The notes beneath the pieces were generated by a model. It was not told the DNA's origin, did no database searches, and worked only from the letters and a program-made list of their open reading frames with translations. From positions 1-64,000 of the forward strand of contig JAJYOK010000005.1 of assembly GCA_021796215.1 (NCBI GenBank): a stretch of DNA of 64,000 nucleotides, written 5' to 3'. The DNA comes from Bacteroidota bacterium (GTDB lineage: Bacteria; Bacteroidota; Ignavibacteria; UBA10030; UBA8401). Shown here one piece after another: positions 54,316 through 63,500 of this stretch (positions are counted from its first letter, which is position 1; each line of letters begins with the position of its first letter). A program made the translations under genes and the position numbers.

Positions 54316-55349
54316 TTCTTTCCTGCTATTTCCACCGCTTTCTCGTATACCCTCTTCGCTGAAATTCCAACCATACAATCGAACGTTCCTATCGGACATT
54401 TATTGCCGCCGTGAATAGTGCACGGACGACAGTCCAAATCGTTGCGTTCAACAACCACATCGCGTTTGCCATACGGTGCAAATCCGAATGACGGACTTGT
54501 CGCACCGAAAATTGCCACAACCGGAGTTCGCATTGCCACAGCAAGATGAAGCGGTGCACTGTCGTTGGAAATCAGGAGATCGCAGCGGCGAAGCAGTTCT
54601 GCCGATTGAAGAATTGAAAACTTTCCCGCAGCGGAATGAACGCACCCGGTTCCGGCAGCATCTTTAATTTCAGCGCACAATTCTCGGTCCTCTTTTCCGC
54701 CGATCAAAACAATTTCAATTCCGTCGCCGGAAAACATCCGGCAGCATTGAGAAAATCGTTCCGGAAGCCAGCGTTTCGTATTCCAAACCGAACCCGGTGC
54801 AATTCCAATCACTGCTTTGCGGCGGATTATTTTTTCTTCAAAAAAATAACGGTCAACCGCCGCAACATCTTCATTCGAAGGATACAGCGACGGCAATTCT
54901 TTCTCTGCATATTGAATACTCAAGGCAGAAAGAAATTCGAGATTGCGTTCGACCTCGTGGAGTTCTTTCTTATACTTTACTTTTTTCGTAAACAACCACT
55001 TGCCTGCGTTCGTGGAAAATGCGATGCGTTCCGGAATTTTGCTCCAATACACAACAACCGCACTTCGCAATGAACGGTGCGGAACGATGGCGAGATCGTA
55101 TCCCGTTTTTTTGAGCAACCGGCTCATCGCAATCATTCCGCGAATGCCGCGCTGTGTTTTTCTTTTATCATACACAATCACGGAATGAATATCGCGATGC
55201 CCGCGCAAAATTTCCGCTGCGCGCGGCGTCGTTACAAAATCAATTTCAGCTTCGGGAAATTTTCTGTGAAGAATTTGAACCAGCGGAAGTGTGAGAATAA
55301 CATCCCCTAAAAAAGCAGTCTGGAAAACAAGTATCTTTGTTGTTGTCAT
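54312..55349 (-). CDS. ADP-heptose:LPS heptosyltransferase-type GT9
   Basis: The 345-aa protein begins KILVFQTAFLGDVILTLPLVQILHRKFPEAEIDFVTTP, the GT9 acceptor-side motif with Asp after Gly. It carries the donor-side motifs GIAPGSVWNTKRWLPERFSQ and LISNDSAPLHLAVAMRTPVVAIFGATSP. A Cys-rich segment near the end (CRPCTIHGGNKCPIGTFDCM) is common in RfaF/heptosyltransferase II-like proteins. It transfers heptose, or a related sugar, to the LPS inner core in the cytoplasm. Its ATG overlaps the acyltransferase stop by ATGA, so LPS assembly genes are coupled. Confidence 0.9.
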   Translation of the reverse strand: MTTTKILVFQTAFLGDVILTLPLVQILHRKFPEAEIDFVTTPRAAEILRGHRDIHSVIVYDKRKTQRGIRGMIAMSRLLKKTGYDLAIVPHRSLRSAVVVYWSKIPERIAFSTNAGKWLFTKKVKYKKELHEVERNLEFLSALSIQYAEKELPSLYPSNEDVAAVDRYFFEEKIIRRKAVIGIAPGSVWNTKRWLPERFSQCCRMFSGDGIEIVLIGGKEDRELCAEIKDAAGTGCVHSAAGKFSILQSAELLRRCDLLISNDSAPLHLAVAMRTPVVAIFGATSPSFGFAPYGKRDVVVERNDLDCRPCTIHGGNKCPIGTFDCMVGISAKRVYEKAVEIAGKN

Positions 55350-56254
55350 GTTTCTTCAGTCGCAAATTCCGCCGGCGCTTTGTCGACATGTTTCCAGCGC
55401 TTGTGCATCCATAACCAATGATCCGGATAACGCGCCACGTAGTGTTCGAGCAGTGCGACATGCCGCTGCGTGAGTTCCCGTATCTTCTCGTCGTCTGTTC
55501 CCGTCAGCGTGCTTGTGTCAACATCGGCGAGTTCAATTTTATATCGCCCGTTTCCTTCTCTGATAAGAAACGCCATAACGATTGGCGCATTGGCGCGAAG
55601 ACTGAACACTGCCGGCCCTTTATGCGTTGCCGCCGGGCGGTGAAAGTATCGCACGAACAATCCTTCCTGCGGGCCCGATTGATCGGCGAGCATTGCAACG
55701 ACTCCGTTATCGCGCAGCTCGCGCAAAATCTCGCGCGGCGCTTTATCCATCACCACCACTTTGTTACCGAACATTGTCCGCGCTGAATTCATAAAGCGGT
55801 CAACAAATTTATTGCGCTGCTCCTGCACGATGATGGTGAGCGGGTGCCCGCTAAGTAAACCGACAGATAAAGCGATCAACTCCCAATTACCGAAATGCCC
55901 GCTCAGCATGATCAAGCCCTTTCCTTCCGCCAGCACTTCATCCATTTTATGAAGATCATCCGATTTTACAATAGCCCTGACTTTTTTCGGCGTGAAGCGG
56001 GAGAACCAGAAAACTTCAAGTAAACTGATGCACACATTTTGATATGAGGCACGTGCAATCGTTTTGATTTCATTCTGTGATTTTTTCGGAAAGGCATGGC
56101 GCAGGTTTTGCAGCGTCAGTTTTTTTCTGAAGTGGAAAACGTAAAAGATAAGTGAGCCGAGAGCGCTGCCGAAAACACTTACGCCGCGCCACGGCAGCAA
56201 CCGGACAAAAAATCCGACAAAGCGATACGCAATGTATTCAAGTACATCTCTCAT
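55346..56254 (-). CDS. Lipid A biosynthesis acyltransferase (LpxL/HtrB-like)
   Basis: I start at 56254 (MRDVLEYIAYRFVGFFVRLLPWRGVSVFGSALG), which matches the family N-terminus; the track's upstream start uses GTG. The 302-aa membrane-associated protein has the acyltransferase HX4E motif in MLSGHFGNWELIALSVGLLSG, the GVVAMLADQSGPQEGLFVRYFHRPAATHKGPAVFSLR stretch, and WLWMHKRWK at the C-terminus. It adds a secondary acyl chain to a lipid A precursor or a related lipid. It overlaps the GT9 gene. Confidence 0.9.
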   Translation of the reverse strand: MRDVLEYIAYRFVGFFVRLLPWRGVSVFGSALGSLIFYVFHFRKKLTLQNLRHAFPKKSQNEIKTIARASYQNVCISLLEVFWFSRFTPKKVRAIVKSDDLHKMDEVLAEGKGLIMLSGHFGNWELIALSVGLLSGHPLTIIVQEQRNKFVDRFMNSARTMFGNKVVVMDKAPREILRELRDNGVVAMLADQSGPQEGLFVRYFHRPAATHKGPAVFSLRANAPIVMAFLIREGNGRYKIELADVDTSTLTGTDDEKIRELTQRHVALLEHYVARYPDHWLWMHKRWKHVDKAPAEFATEET

Positions 56255-56459
56255 CGGATAGAAAGTACGAAATGCCGGTGAAGAATCAAAGAAAACCATT
56301 ATGGAAGTGTGTCTCACAGTTTAAGTGGTCAACTAAAAAATGTGTCAATCCGTGTTTTACGCGGCATCCTATGCTTAAAGTACAGAATTCCGGCTTTCGC
56401 CACGTAAAACGTTACTTGCCGAAACGACGATAAAGCCGTAACTAAAAAACTCTCCTTTC

Positions 56460-56488
56460 TTGAATCCATCCGTAAACTAACTTATATT
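56460..56488 (+). promoter_or_regulatory. Promoter of the serine hydrolase gene
   Basis: TTGAAT (56460-56465), exactly 17 nt and TATATT (56483-56488) lie 34 nt before the start codon; AAAGGA follows as ribosome binding site. Upstream, 56255-56459 holds no ORF or RNA that I can support. Confidence 0.65.
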
Positions 56489-56522
56489 CAAATCAAAACA
56501 CGCGCATGAGAAAGGATTTACT

Positions 56523-57413
56523 ATGTATAAATTATTCTATTCACTCATCGCAGCAGCGGCGATATTCAGCCAGTCATTTTCACAGACCACGCTCTTGATA
56601 GATAAATTTTCATCTCAGCTTCACACAATTGCCGATACTTCTAATTGCATTGTTGGTGTTGCGATCAAAGATTTAGTGACGGGCGAAAAATTTCTCATTA
56701 ACGAAAACGAAATTTTTCCACAGGCAAGTGCAATCAAAATTCATATCCTTGCAGAATTGTACCGGCAGGCGGCAGAAAAGAAATTATCGCTTACCGATGT
56801 CGTTCCGCTTTCTTCTGCATTCAAAGTCGGCGGTTCGGGAATTTTAAATTCGCTTGATAACAATGTCTCGATGTCGCTTCGCGATTACGCCGTGCTGATG
56901 ATCGTTCTCAGTGACAACAGCGCGACAAATTTACTGATTGACAAAGTCGGAATGGACAACGTCAACGCTTCGCTGGAAAAGATCGGCGCGGCGCATACAA
57001 AGCTTCAGCGCGTGATGATGGACTACAAAGCGGCGGCGGAAGGGAAAGAAAATATCAGCACGCCTGCCGATGTGATGATGGTGCTTGAGAAAATGCATGC
57101 GGGAGAAATCGTCAACAAAGCCGCGTGCGACGACATGCTTTCCATCATGCGCATTGACAAAGATACGCCGATGCGGCAAGGCATTCCGGCAAATGTTCAA
57201 ATCGCGGACAAAAGCGGTGATATCGAAGGTGTGCGATGCGATGTCGGCATTGTGTATGTACCGAACCATCCGTTCATTCTTTGTGTGATGACGAAGCTTC
57301 TGCAGGAAGATTCAGAAGGAGAAAAAATTATTACAGCGGTTTCACGATTAGCGTTTAACTATTTTGAACGCATTGCAGATTCAAACGAATATGGAAGAAG
57401 AGTTCCGAGATGA
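56523..57413 (+). CDS. Class A beta-lactamase-fold serine hydrolase
   Basis: The 296-aa protein has a signal peptide (ending SQSFSQ). Its class A penicillin-recognising motifs are SAIK (SxxK, after FPQA), LSDNSATN (SDN) and DKSGDI (KSG). The omega-loop segment reads YKAAAEGKENISTPADV instead of the ExxLN box, so the deacylating Glu of true class A beta-lactamases is not evident. Such homologues are common in FCB genomes and probably act on peptidoglycan peptides or other substrates in the periplasm. I do not call it a resistance gene. It is a single gene convergent with the small lipoprotein ORF, which overlaps its 3' end. Confidence 0.85.
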   Translation: MYKLFYSLIAAAAIFSQSFSQTTLLIDKFSSQLHTIADTSNCIVGVAIKDLVTGEKFLINENEIFPQASAIKIHILAELYRQAAEKKLSLTDVVPLSSAFKVGGSGILNSLDNNVSMSLRDYAVLMIVLSDNSATNLLIDKVGMDNVNASLEKIGAAHTKLQRVMMDYKAAAEGKENISTPADVMMVLEKMHAGEIVNKAACDDMLSIMRIDKDTPMRQGIPANVQIADKSGDIEGVRCDVGIVYVPNHPFILCVMTKLLQEDSEGEKIITAVSRLAFNYFERIADSNEYGRRVPR

Positions 57414-57531
57414 GTTCTGATAGAGACGGCTCTTTGACATTAACAACTCCTGCATGTTGAGAGGCAGTGCAAGAAACCAACAATGAGGCGATTATGAACG
57501 GAGCCATGAAATGAACAATCCTGAATGACAT
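57355..57531 (-). CDS. Short lipoprotein ORF (58 aa), possibly a truncated gene
   Basis: This ORF is below the track's size limit and was found by hand. It begins MSFRIVHFMAPFIIASLLVSC, a clear lipoprotein signal with lipobox LVSC, and continues TASQHAGVVNVKEPSLSELISELFFHIRL to a stop after 58 residues. GAGGTGAT lies 6 nt before the ATG, an excellent ribosome binding site, 12 nt after the metallophosphoesterase stop. The last 19 or so codons are antisense to the serine hydrolase 3' end. It is either a genuine mini-lipoprotein or the 5' stump of a longer lipoprotein gene cut by rearrangement next to the convergent gene; I favour the stump. Confidence 0.55.
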   Translation of the reverse strand: MSFRIVHFMAPFIIASLLVSCTASQHAGVVNVKEPSLSELISELFFHIRLNLQCVQNS

Positions 57532-57543
57532 AATATCACCTCA

Positions 57544-58464
57544 TTATTTTTCAGAAGAAATTTCAAAATGATGAACGATCTCTGTCCGCGCGGGATGCGG
57601 GGTAACTTTAACAATCTCAAACGAAAGAGAATCTGCAAAAACACGGCATCTCACGTAATGAAAAAATTTTCCCTCGTCTTTCCCCGTGTAAAGATCATCC
57701 ATCACGGGGGCTGGTCGTTTATCATGAAGTAATCCCCCGCCGCCTCCGATAACGAGAAAATCTTTTCCCTTCTGCCGGAAATGCTCAAATCTGTGCGCAT
57801 GTCCGCTGACGAACAGTACAGCTTTTTTCGACTGAAAAAATGCCGGAAGAAAATCTTTTCTCACTTCCTTCGATCCGCTGATTACACTGCTGTTGGTAAA
57901 CGGCGGATGATGTTCTACCGTAATAATGAAATGGATTGATGAATCGGCATCGCATGATTCAAGCGTGGAGCGGTACCATTCTTTTTGTCCGACAATTACA
58001 GAATTATTCAGTCGCGAAAAATTGGAATTGAAAACGACTATTGCAACGTTATCAAATTTCCAAAGAGAGTAATCTGAGGCAGAGTTAGGCACATACTCTT
58101 GAAATCGCTTCATTGCGAGCGATGAAAAGAACATGTAATCGTGATTTCCTTTTGCAGCAATAAACGGAATTGAACGCTCACGCAATGAATCGAGAAACGG
58201 AATTACCGGTTTCCACTCACTTCTCGATGAGCCGTAGCCGGTAATATCTCCGGCATGGATCACCGCATCAACGTTCTGTTCCTCCAAAATTGCGGAAAAA
58301 ATATTCTGCGTCGCCTCTTCGTTATTATCGGAGTGAAGATAGAATTCTTCAAACCAAATGGGGGACTGTGTATCGCCGAGAAAAATAAGCGTGCGCTGCT
58401 GAGGTTGGGCGGCGAGAAGGAATGAGGAGAGGAAAAAGATAATTGAAAAGCGGAATAGATACAT
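57544..58464 (-). CDS. Secreted calcineurin-like metallophosphoesterase
   Basis: The 306-aa protein has a signal peptide (FFLSSFLLAAQPQ) and the metallophosphoesterase ligands FLGDTQS, HAGDITGYGSS, AKGNHDYMFF, VEHHPPF and SGHAHRFEHF. These bind two metal ions, and the enzyme hydrolyses phosphomono- or diesters in the periplasm or outside. The family is broad (purple acid phosphatase and 5'-nucleotidase relatives) and the substrate is open. AAGG lies upstream of the ATG. It is followed by the short lipoprotein ORF and preceded by the propeller lipoprotein. Confidence 0.87.
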   Translation of the reverse strand: MYLFRFSIIFFLSSFLLAAQPQQRTLIFLGDTQSPIWFEEFYLHSDNNEEATQNIFSAILEEQNVDAVIHAGDITGYGSSRSEWKPVIPFLDSLRERSIPFIAAKGNHDYMFFSSLAMKRFQEYVPNSASDYSLWKFDNVAIVVFNSNFSRLNNSVIVGQKEWYRSTLESCDADSSIHFIITVEHHPPFTNSSVISGSKEVRKDFLPAFFQSKKAVLFVSGHAHRFEHFRQKGKDFLVIGGGGGLLHDKRPAPVMDDLYTGKDEGKFFHYVRCRVFADSLSFEIVKVTPHPARTEIVHHFEISSEK

Positions 58465-58502
58465 GAGACAAACAACCTTTCATAAAACAGAATTATACTA
58501 CT

Positions 58503-59501
58503 TCAACGTATAATCATTTCATTAAGTAGTCTCCTCCATACGTACCCGCCACCAGTCCCAACAAATAAACTAGAGTCGTCAACAGCGAGAACATTTGCGA
58601 CAAGGTAAGTGGTTGCCTTAGATGGCGATTTAGGAAATCCATCGTTAACTGAAACCCAATTTGTCCCATTGTTGGTAGAAAGATAGACACCATTTCCCGT
58701 TCCAACAAAGATATCTGCGCCAACGACAGCAAAGGAATAAATTACATCACTCGCTAACCCTGAATTGACGGAAGTCCAACTTGCACCGCTATTTGTAGAA
58801 AGAAAGGCGCCCCCGCTATCGCTTCCAGCAAAAAGATTCGAACCGCTGACAACAAGTGAGTTAATTCGCGTATTTATCAAGTCGGTGTTTGCCGCAGTCC
58901 AGTTTGCTCCATTGTTTGTAGAGACATAAACACCAAAATTAGTCCCAGCAAAAATATTCGTACCGGAAACAGCTATAGCAAAGACAGATGCCCACATCGG
59001 CAATCCAGTATTTCGTAAACTCCAGTGCGCTCCAAAGTCAGTGGAAAGAAAAAAGCCAGCTTGATCGTTCCAAGCATTAGTCCCCACAAAAATATTTGGA
59101 CCTGAAAATCCAAAAGACAAAATAAAATAATCCAAATCTGTACTTGCTTTATGCCAGCTTACACCATTGTCGGTGGAAAGAAAAACGCCGGCACTTGTTC
59201 CAATAAAAAAATAACCTTCGTAAGCCCCAAGTGACCAAACATTGGTATTCGTCAATCCTGAATCTATTTGACTCCAACTGGCACCGTTGTTCGTGGAAAG
59301 AAAAGCACCGCTACCACATCCGGCGATAAGACTCGTTCCAGAAGCTGATAGAGAAGTAATATTATTATTTATCAAGCCGGAGCTGACTTGGGCCCATGTC
59401 GTCGCTGTATTTGGTTCGGCTGGGTTGCCCATTCTTTTGCTACAACCATTGTACACGATAAGAAATAAAATTATCGAAATATTTATTGACAATTTTCCCA
59501 T
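58503..59501 (-). CDS. Lipoprotein with Asp-box/YCF48-like beta-propeller repeats
   Basis: The 332-aa protein has an N-terminal signal ending LIVYNGC, an imperfect lipobox. About seven repeats of roughly 42 residues follow, each with FLSTNNGASW or VYLSTNNGTNW, the Asp-box motif of sialidase/YCF48-type propellers. The repeats form a beta-propeller by family analogy. The chain ends VWRRLLNEMIIR, where related proteins I know of usually continue into a T9SS sorting domain, so this copy may have lost its tail or be lipid-anchored instead. It lies 12 nt after the PorV-like gene and is probably cotranscribed with it. Function unknown. Confidence 0.75.
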   Translation of the reverse strand: MGKLSINISIILFLIVYNGCSKRMGNPAEPNTATTWAQVSSGLINNNITSLSASGTSLIAGCGSGAFLSTNNGASWSQIDSGLTNTNVWSLGAYEGYFFIGTSAGVFLSTDNGVSWHKASTDLDYFILSFGFSGPNIFVGTNAWNDQAGFFLSTDFGAHWSLRNTGLPMWASVFAIAVSGTNIFAGTNFGVYVSTNNGANWTAANTDLINTRINSLVVSGSNLFAGSDSGGAFLSTNSGASWTSVNSGLASDVIYSFAVVGADIFVGTGNGVYLSTNNGTNWVSVNDGFPKSPSKATTYLVANVLAVDDSSLFVGTGGGYVWRRLLNEMIIR

Positions 59502-59513
59502 TTTACCCTTCCT

Positions 59514-60533
59514 CTAAAACTTCACTCCAACAGAAAAGTACTGCACAGACTGCAGCCGTCCGAAATCCTGATACGCATAATCGAAAACAACTCCGAGGGA
59601 ACCTTGAAGTGTGTAATTCAATCCGCCGCCGAGCGTCAGCCCCTGCTCGCCGCCCCGCTCGAATGCCGATTTCCATCCGGCGCGCACTGAAACCATTTCC
59701 GACCATGAATATTCGATGCCACTGTTCACATATTCCGTGTTATCGTTCGGGTGAACCGCATCAACGGCAAGCGTAAGGCGCGAGTTTTCTTCTTTCACAG
59801 CATCGGTTGCAAGTCCGACACGAAACAAAAGCGGAAGCTCGTAACTATCCAGCGTATAATTTGCATCCACTAAATTTTGATTACCTGCTCCGGCGTTGAC
59901 AAGAAAAAGTATATCGCGCCCGTCGAGCTGCATCTTCGGCCCGAAGTTCGACATGCTTGCGCCAATCTTTAAACCGTTCAGCACCGGCGCGACAAATATT
60001 GTTCCGAAATCTACCGCAAAGCTTTGCGCGGTTTCGTGCCAGATATATTCATTGAGATATTTGAAATTGAATCCGATGGAAAATCTGTCAGTCAATGAGC
60101 GCGCGTAGGAAAGTCCGATCATCGTTCCACCGGCGGTGAATTTTTCTCCGGTTCCTTCCGGTTCGCTTGTCGTAGTAACTTCCATCTCGCCGTCGTTCAG
60201 CGTGGCAAAGCTTGCGCCAAGCGTTCCGATTCCGTCAACGATAATTGACGCCGCGGCGACATCGTATTTCACGTCGGCAATCCAGTTGACATGATTGAAT
60301 TCCGCCTGTCCCGTTGCCATTTGCGCCAGACCTGCTGGATTCCAATAGATCGCCGTGATGTCGTCGGAAACTCCGGTGAACGCTCCTCCCATTCCGATGG
60401 AGCGCGCACCGACGCCGATTTTCAAAAACTGCGCGGCTGTCGTTCCGGTCTTTGTAATTGACGGCGACGATTGCGCATGAATTGTTCCAACGACAATACC
60501 GAACATGCAAAGTGTGAGTACCAATCGTTTCAT
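59514..60533 (-). CDS. PorV/PorQ-family outer-membrane barrel protein (second copy)
   Basis: The start at 60533 (MKRLVLTLCMFGIVVGTIHAQ) has GAGGATACT in front of the ATG; the track start lies 13 codons upstream. The 339-aa protein opens GTTAAQFLKIGVGARSIGMGGAFTGVSDDITAIYWNPAGLAQ, close to the copy at 13867 (GTTAAPFLGIGAGPRAISMGGAFTAV), and both end in a YGYENYG/YAYQDFG segment and a short barrel terminus. It follows the large FN3 protein by 22 nt. A role in export or anchoring of that protein is inferred from the repeated pairing. Confidence 0.82.
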   Translation of the reverse strand: MKRLVLTLCMFGIVVGTIHAQSSPSITKTGTTAAQFLKIGVGARSIGMGGAFTGVSDDITAIYWNPAGLAQMATGQAEFNHVNWIADVKYDVAAASIIVDGIGTLGASFATLNDGEMEVTTTSEPEGTGEKFTAGGTMIGLSYARSLTDRFSIGFNFKYLNEYIWHETAQSFAVDFGTIFVAPVLNGLKIGASMSNFGPKMQLDGRDILFLVNAGAGNQNLVDANYTLDSYELPLLFRVGLATDAVKEENSRLTLAVDAVHPNDNTEYVNSGIEYSWSEMVSVRAGWKSAFERGGEQGLTLGGGLNYTLQGSLGVVFDYAYQDFGRLQSVQYFSVGVKF

Positions 60534-60555
60534 AGTATCCTCGTTTTTCGATTTC

Positions 60556-63500
60556 TCATTTGATGACGGCAAATTTCAAAATGCGCTGGCCTACTCCCGG
60601 CGCATCAATGTGCGCAATGTACACGCCGTATGCGACGCCGAGATTATCGCGGTTCAGCAAATCCCAATACTCGCGTCCGTTATCAATGCCGGATTCATGT
60701 TCGAGCGTCCGCACTAATTCTCCCGACAATGTGAAAATGCGAATCGTTGCGCGCGGCGGAAGATGTTCAAAATAAATCCGGCGGCTTCCGCGCGTTGTTC
60801 CCGGCAGCCGGTCGGTCGGTTCGATGTCGTTCACCGCCACGTACGGATTCGGCACGACTTTGATCCGGTCGAGCGCGCCCGACGCTTTTGCCACATCGAA
60901 CTTTGCTGCAACGGTTTTGAATTGGTACACATCACCGGATGTAAACGGCTGCTGCGTAACAATTTTGAATATTTCCCCGCCGAATTTTTTGTTCAATGAA
61001 TCTTTTGCTGTAAAAGTCACTTGATACATCGTATTGTTTCCGCTTCCGTACGGCGAAGGTGTCACAAAAATGATCGGCTCACCAAAATCCCATCTGCCAT
61101 TTTTCGCGCTCTTCACAACAACAGGATTGGATTCTAAAATGCGGGCGGTGATCGAAATATTTGCCCGGACAGAATCGTTGGTAATGTTGACAATATGAAA
61201 CGGAGTACTCACAGATTTGTTGGTCGTGCTCAACAGCGCATCGCCGCTCGCATACATGCCATCTGCTGACGTGTCGGAAGAGGAAATGAAAATTTCGACA
61301 TCAATCGGTGCCAATTTCTGGACTCCGACAGTCGGCAAACTGACGTAATAATCGAGAGTTTTGTTGTTGTTATTTATCCACGTACTGTTGAGCGCATCGA
61401 GCGCGAGCGACTGGTTTTGCGCAAACACTTTGATGCCGTCAAACACAGGATTTGCTTCTTCACTATTGAGCAGTGTGCTCGGCGGCTGACCGTAGAACCG
61501 GTATGTTACTGAAAATGGACCGGTTTTATCTTTCATCGCGCCTGTTCCTGTTTTGCGTATAAGTCCGCGCGCCGGATCGAGAACGTAATCCGTTTTCATC
61601 GCAAAAATTTGATTCGTCTTCGCATCACTGACATGGAAATACGAATCAACAGATATATTTGTCCTGCCGATCTTCACATAATTTGTATCGAACAAATATA
61701 CTTCCGACGTAACAGGATCAAGACGAAGGACAGAATAATTCAGCGCCGCTGTCTTTTTTCCATCCGTATCCAACGAATCAGCGAAAGCGAGGTTGTACTC
61801 AGCGCCATCCTGAATTGCCATGTCGTCAAGAATTTGAAGCTTGACGCTTCCCGTTGCGCTTCCCCTAATATGATCTGCTCCTTCGGCAGATGCAAAACCG
61901 GGTGCAGTGTATCCGCTTGCGCGCGGTCCAGGAATCACTGCCACTGTGTTTACATCGTACGTGTAGCGCGACGTGATCGGGTCAATGCTGATCCTTTTCG
62001 TACACTCGCTCGGTGGATACTGCACCGAATCGCCGTGATCGTACGAAACTACTGCGTAATAGTATGTCTGTCCGTTGATGACATTGTTGGAATCAACATA
62101 TGAATGCACCAAGCCGGTATTGTCGCCAAGATAATATGCGACACCGCGATCGTTATACGGCAGCGGCGAATAACCTTTCCAGTAATCGTCCGTCATCGAA
62201 TCCCACCTGCCGTTGCTGTTCAAATCTTTGTACCATTGTTTGATTGTATTATCGTACACTGCGCCGGCAGTACCGCTGTCGGCAAACGGCTCGGGGCGAA
62301 ATTTAATATCCCATTTCGCTTCCTTGCCGTTCACATCGGTGAGCGGTTTGGAAAGAAGAGAAGTTCCTTTGCCGTCGGTAATAAGATTGATATCGGAAAA
62401 CTGAGGAGTGGTGCTGCGATAAATGACATACCCTTCAAAATCTTCTCCCTGAATCGGATCAACACTGTTCTCTGCACCGGAATCCCAATACAGCGTCACC
62501 TTGCGATCTCCGGGGACTGCGCTGACAACCGGTTTTGCAGGCGGACGAATAAATTGGTAATTCTGATTGTAAATCACCTGAACAGTTTGCGCCGTGAGAA
62601 GAATATCATCTTTATTTTCTCCCATCAGCAGCGCAATGGAGAAACGTTTGATCGAACCGTCGGTGCCGGCACGTTGGAGAGAAATTTTTCCGGAGCCGTA
62701 AAGAAAAGAAATATCTGTCACCTGCGGAATTGTATTGTAGAATCCTTCTTCCAGATGCTGCCACACAAGAGAGTCAGCACTTAATTCTTCACCGGCTGTA
62801 CCCCACGTCCAGCTTCGAAATGCGGTCAGGCCGATTTGGTCGGATTCATCGAGGTCAGTCAATTCGTAATTCGGTTCGCCGGGATGAAGCGGGTCAAGTG
62901 TTCCATCCGGCAAACGAATGCCGGCGGTCGGCACGCCGTCCCCCTCGCCCGGATCATGCGTATCCGGAACGCCGTCAATGCCGACATCGTCATTCGTTGC
63001 TTTCCAATCAAGATCGTCGTCAATTCCATTCGTCTGACTTTCATCAATCATGCCATCGCCGTCATTATCAATTCCATCGTTGGAATTTCCCGGGCTTTCC
63101 AAAAATTTGCACGCATCGTAATGGGTGCGAAGCCCGTAATTACCGATGCCGTCATTATCCCAGAAGTACACAAGGCTGCGGGAATAAACGGGAACCGATT
63201 TTCCGGTTAAACGGTCTACCATGTCAAGCGGAGAAATAAAAAAACCGAGGTCATCCTGCGATTCTGTTGAGGGCGTTACGTCCGTCAGCCCGCCGCCGAC
63301 ATCAACATCGCCGTACATTCCGAAGTACACCGTATCCAGATCGCGTGGACTGTAATTCTGCGCAGTGTAAACGAAGAAGATCGTATTCTGCGCAAGCGCG
63401 TTGCTCCATTGGAGCGCGCGGCCTTCTACTTTTACTCCAAGTCCGCACAAGTGCCTGCCGTCGGAAGCGACTGTATCTTTATAGAACGGAAAATATGCAA

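Noticed and set aside
56523-57413. Antibiotic-resistance beta-lactamase
   Set aside because: The ExxLN box is missing and the protein looks like the common FCB serine hydrolase relatives.
62104-62784. 226-aa plus-strand ORF
   Set aside because: Antisense shadow of the large FN3 protein, with no family resemblance.
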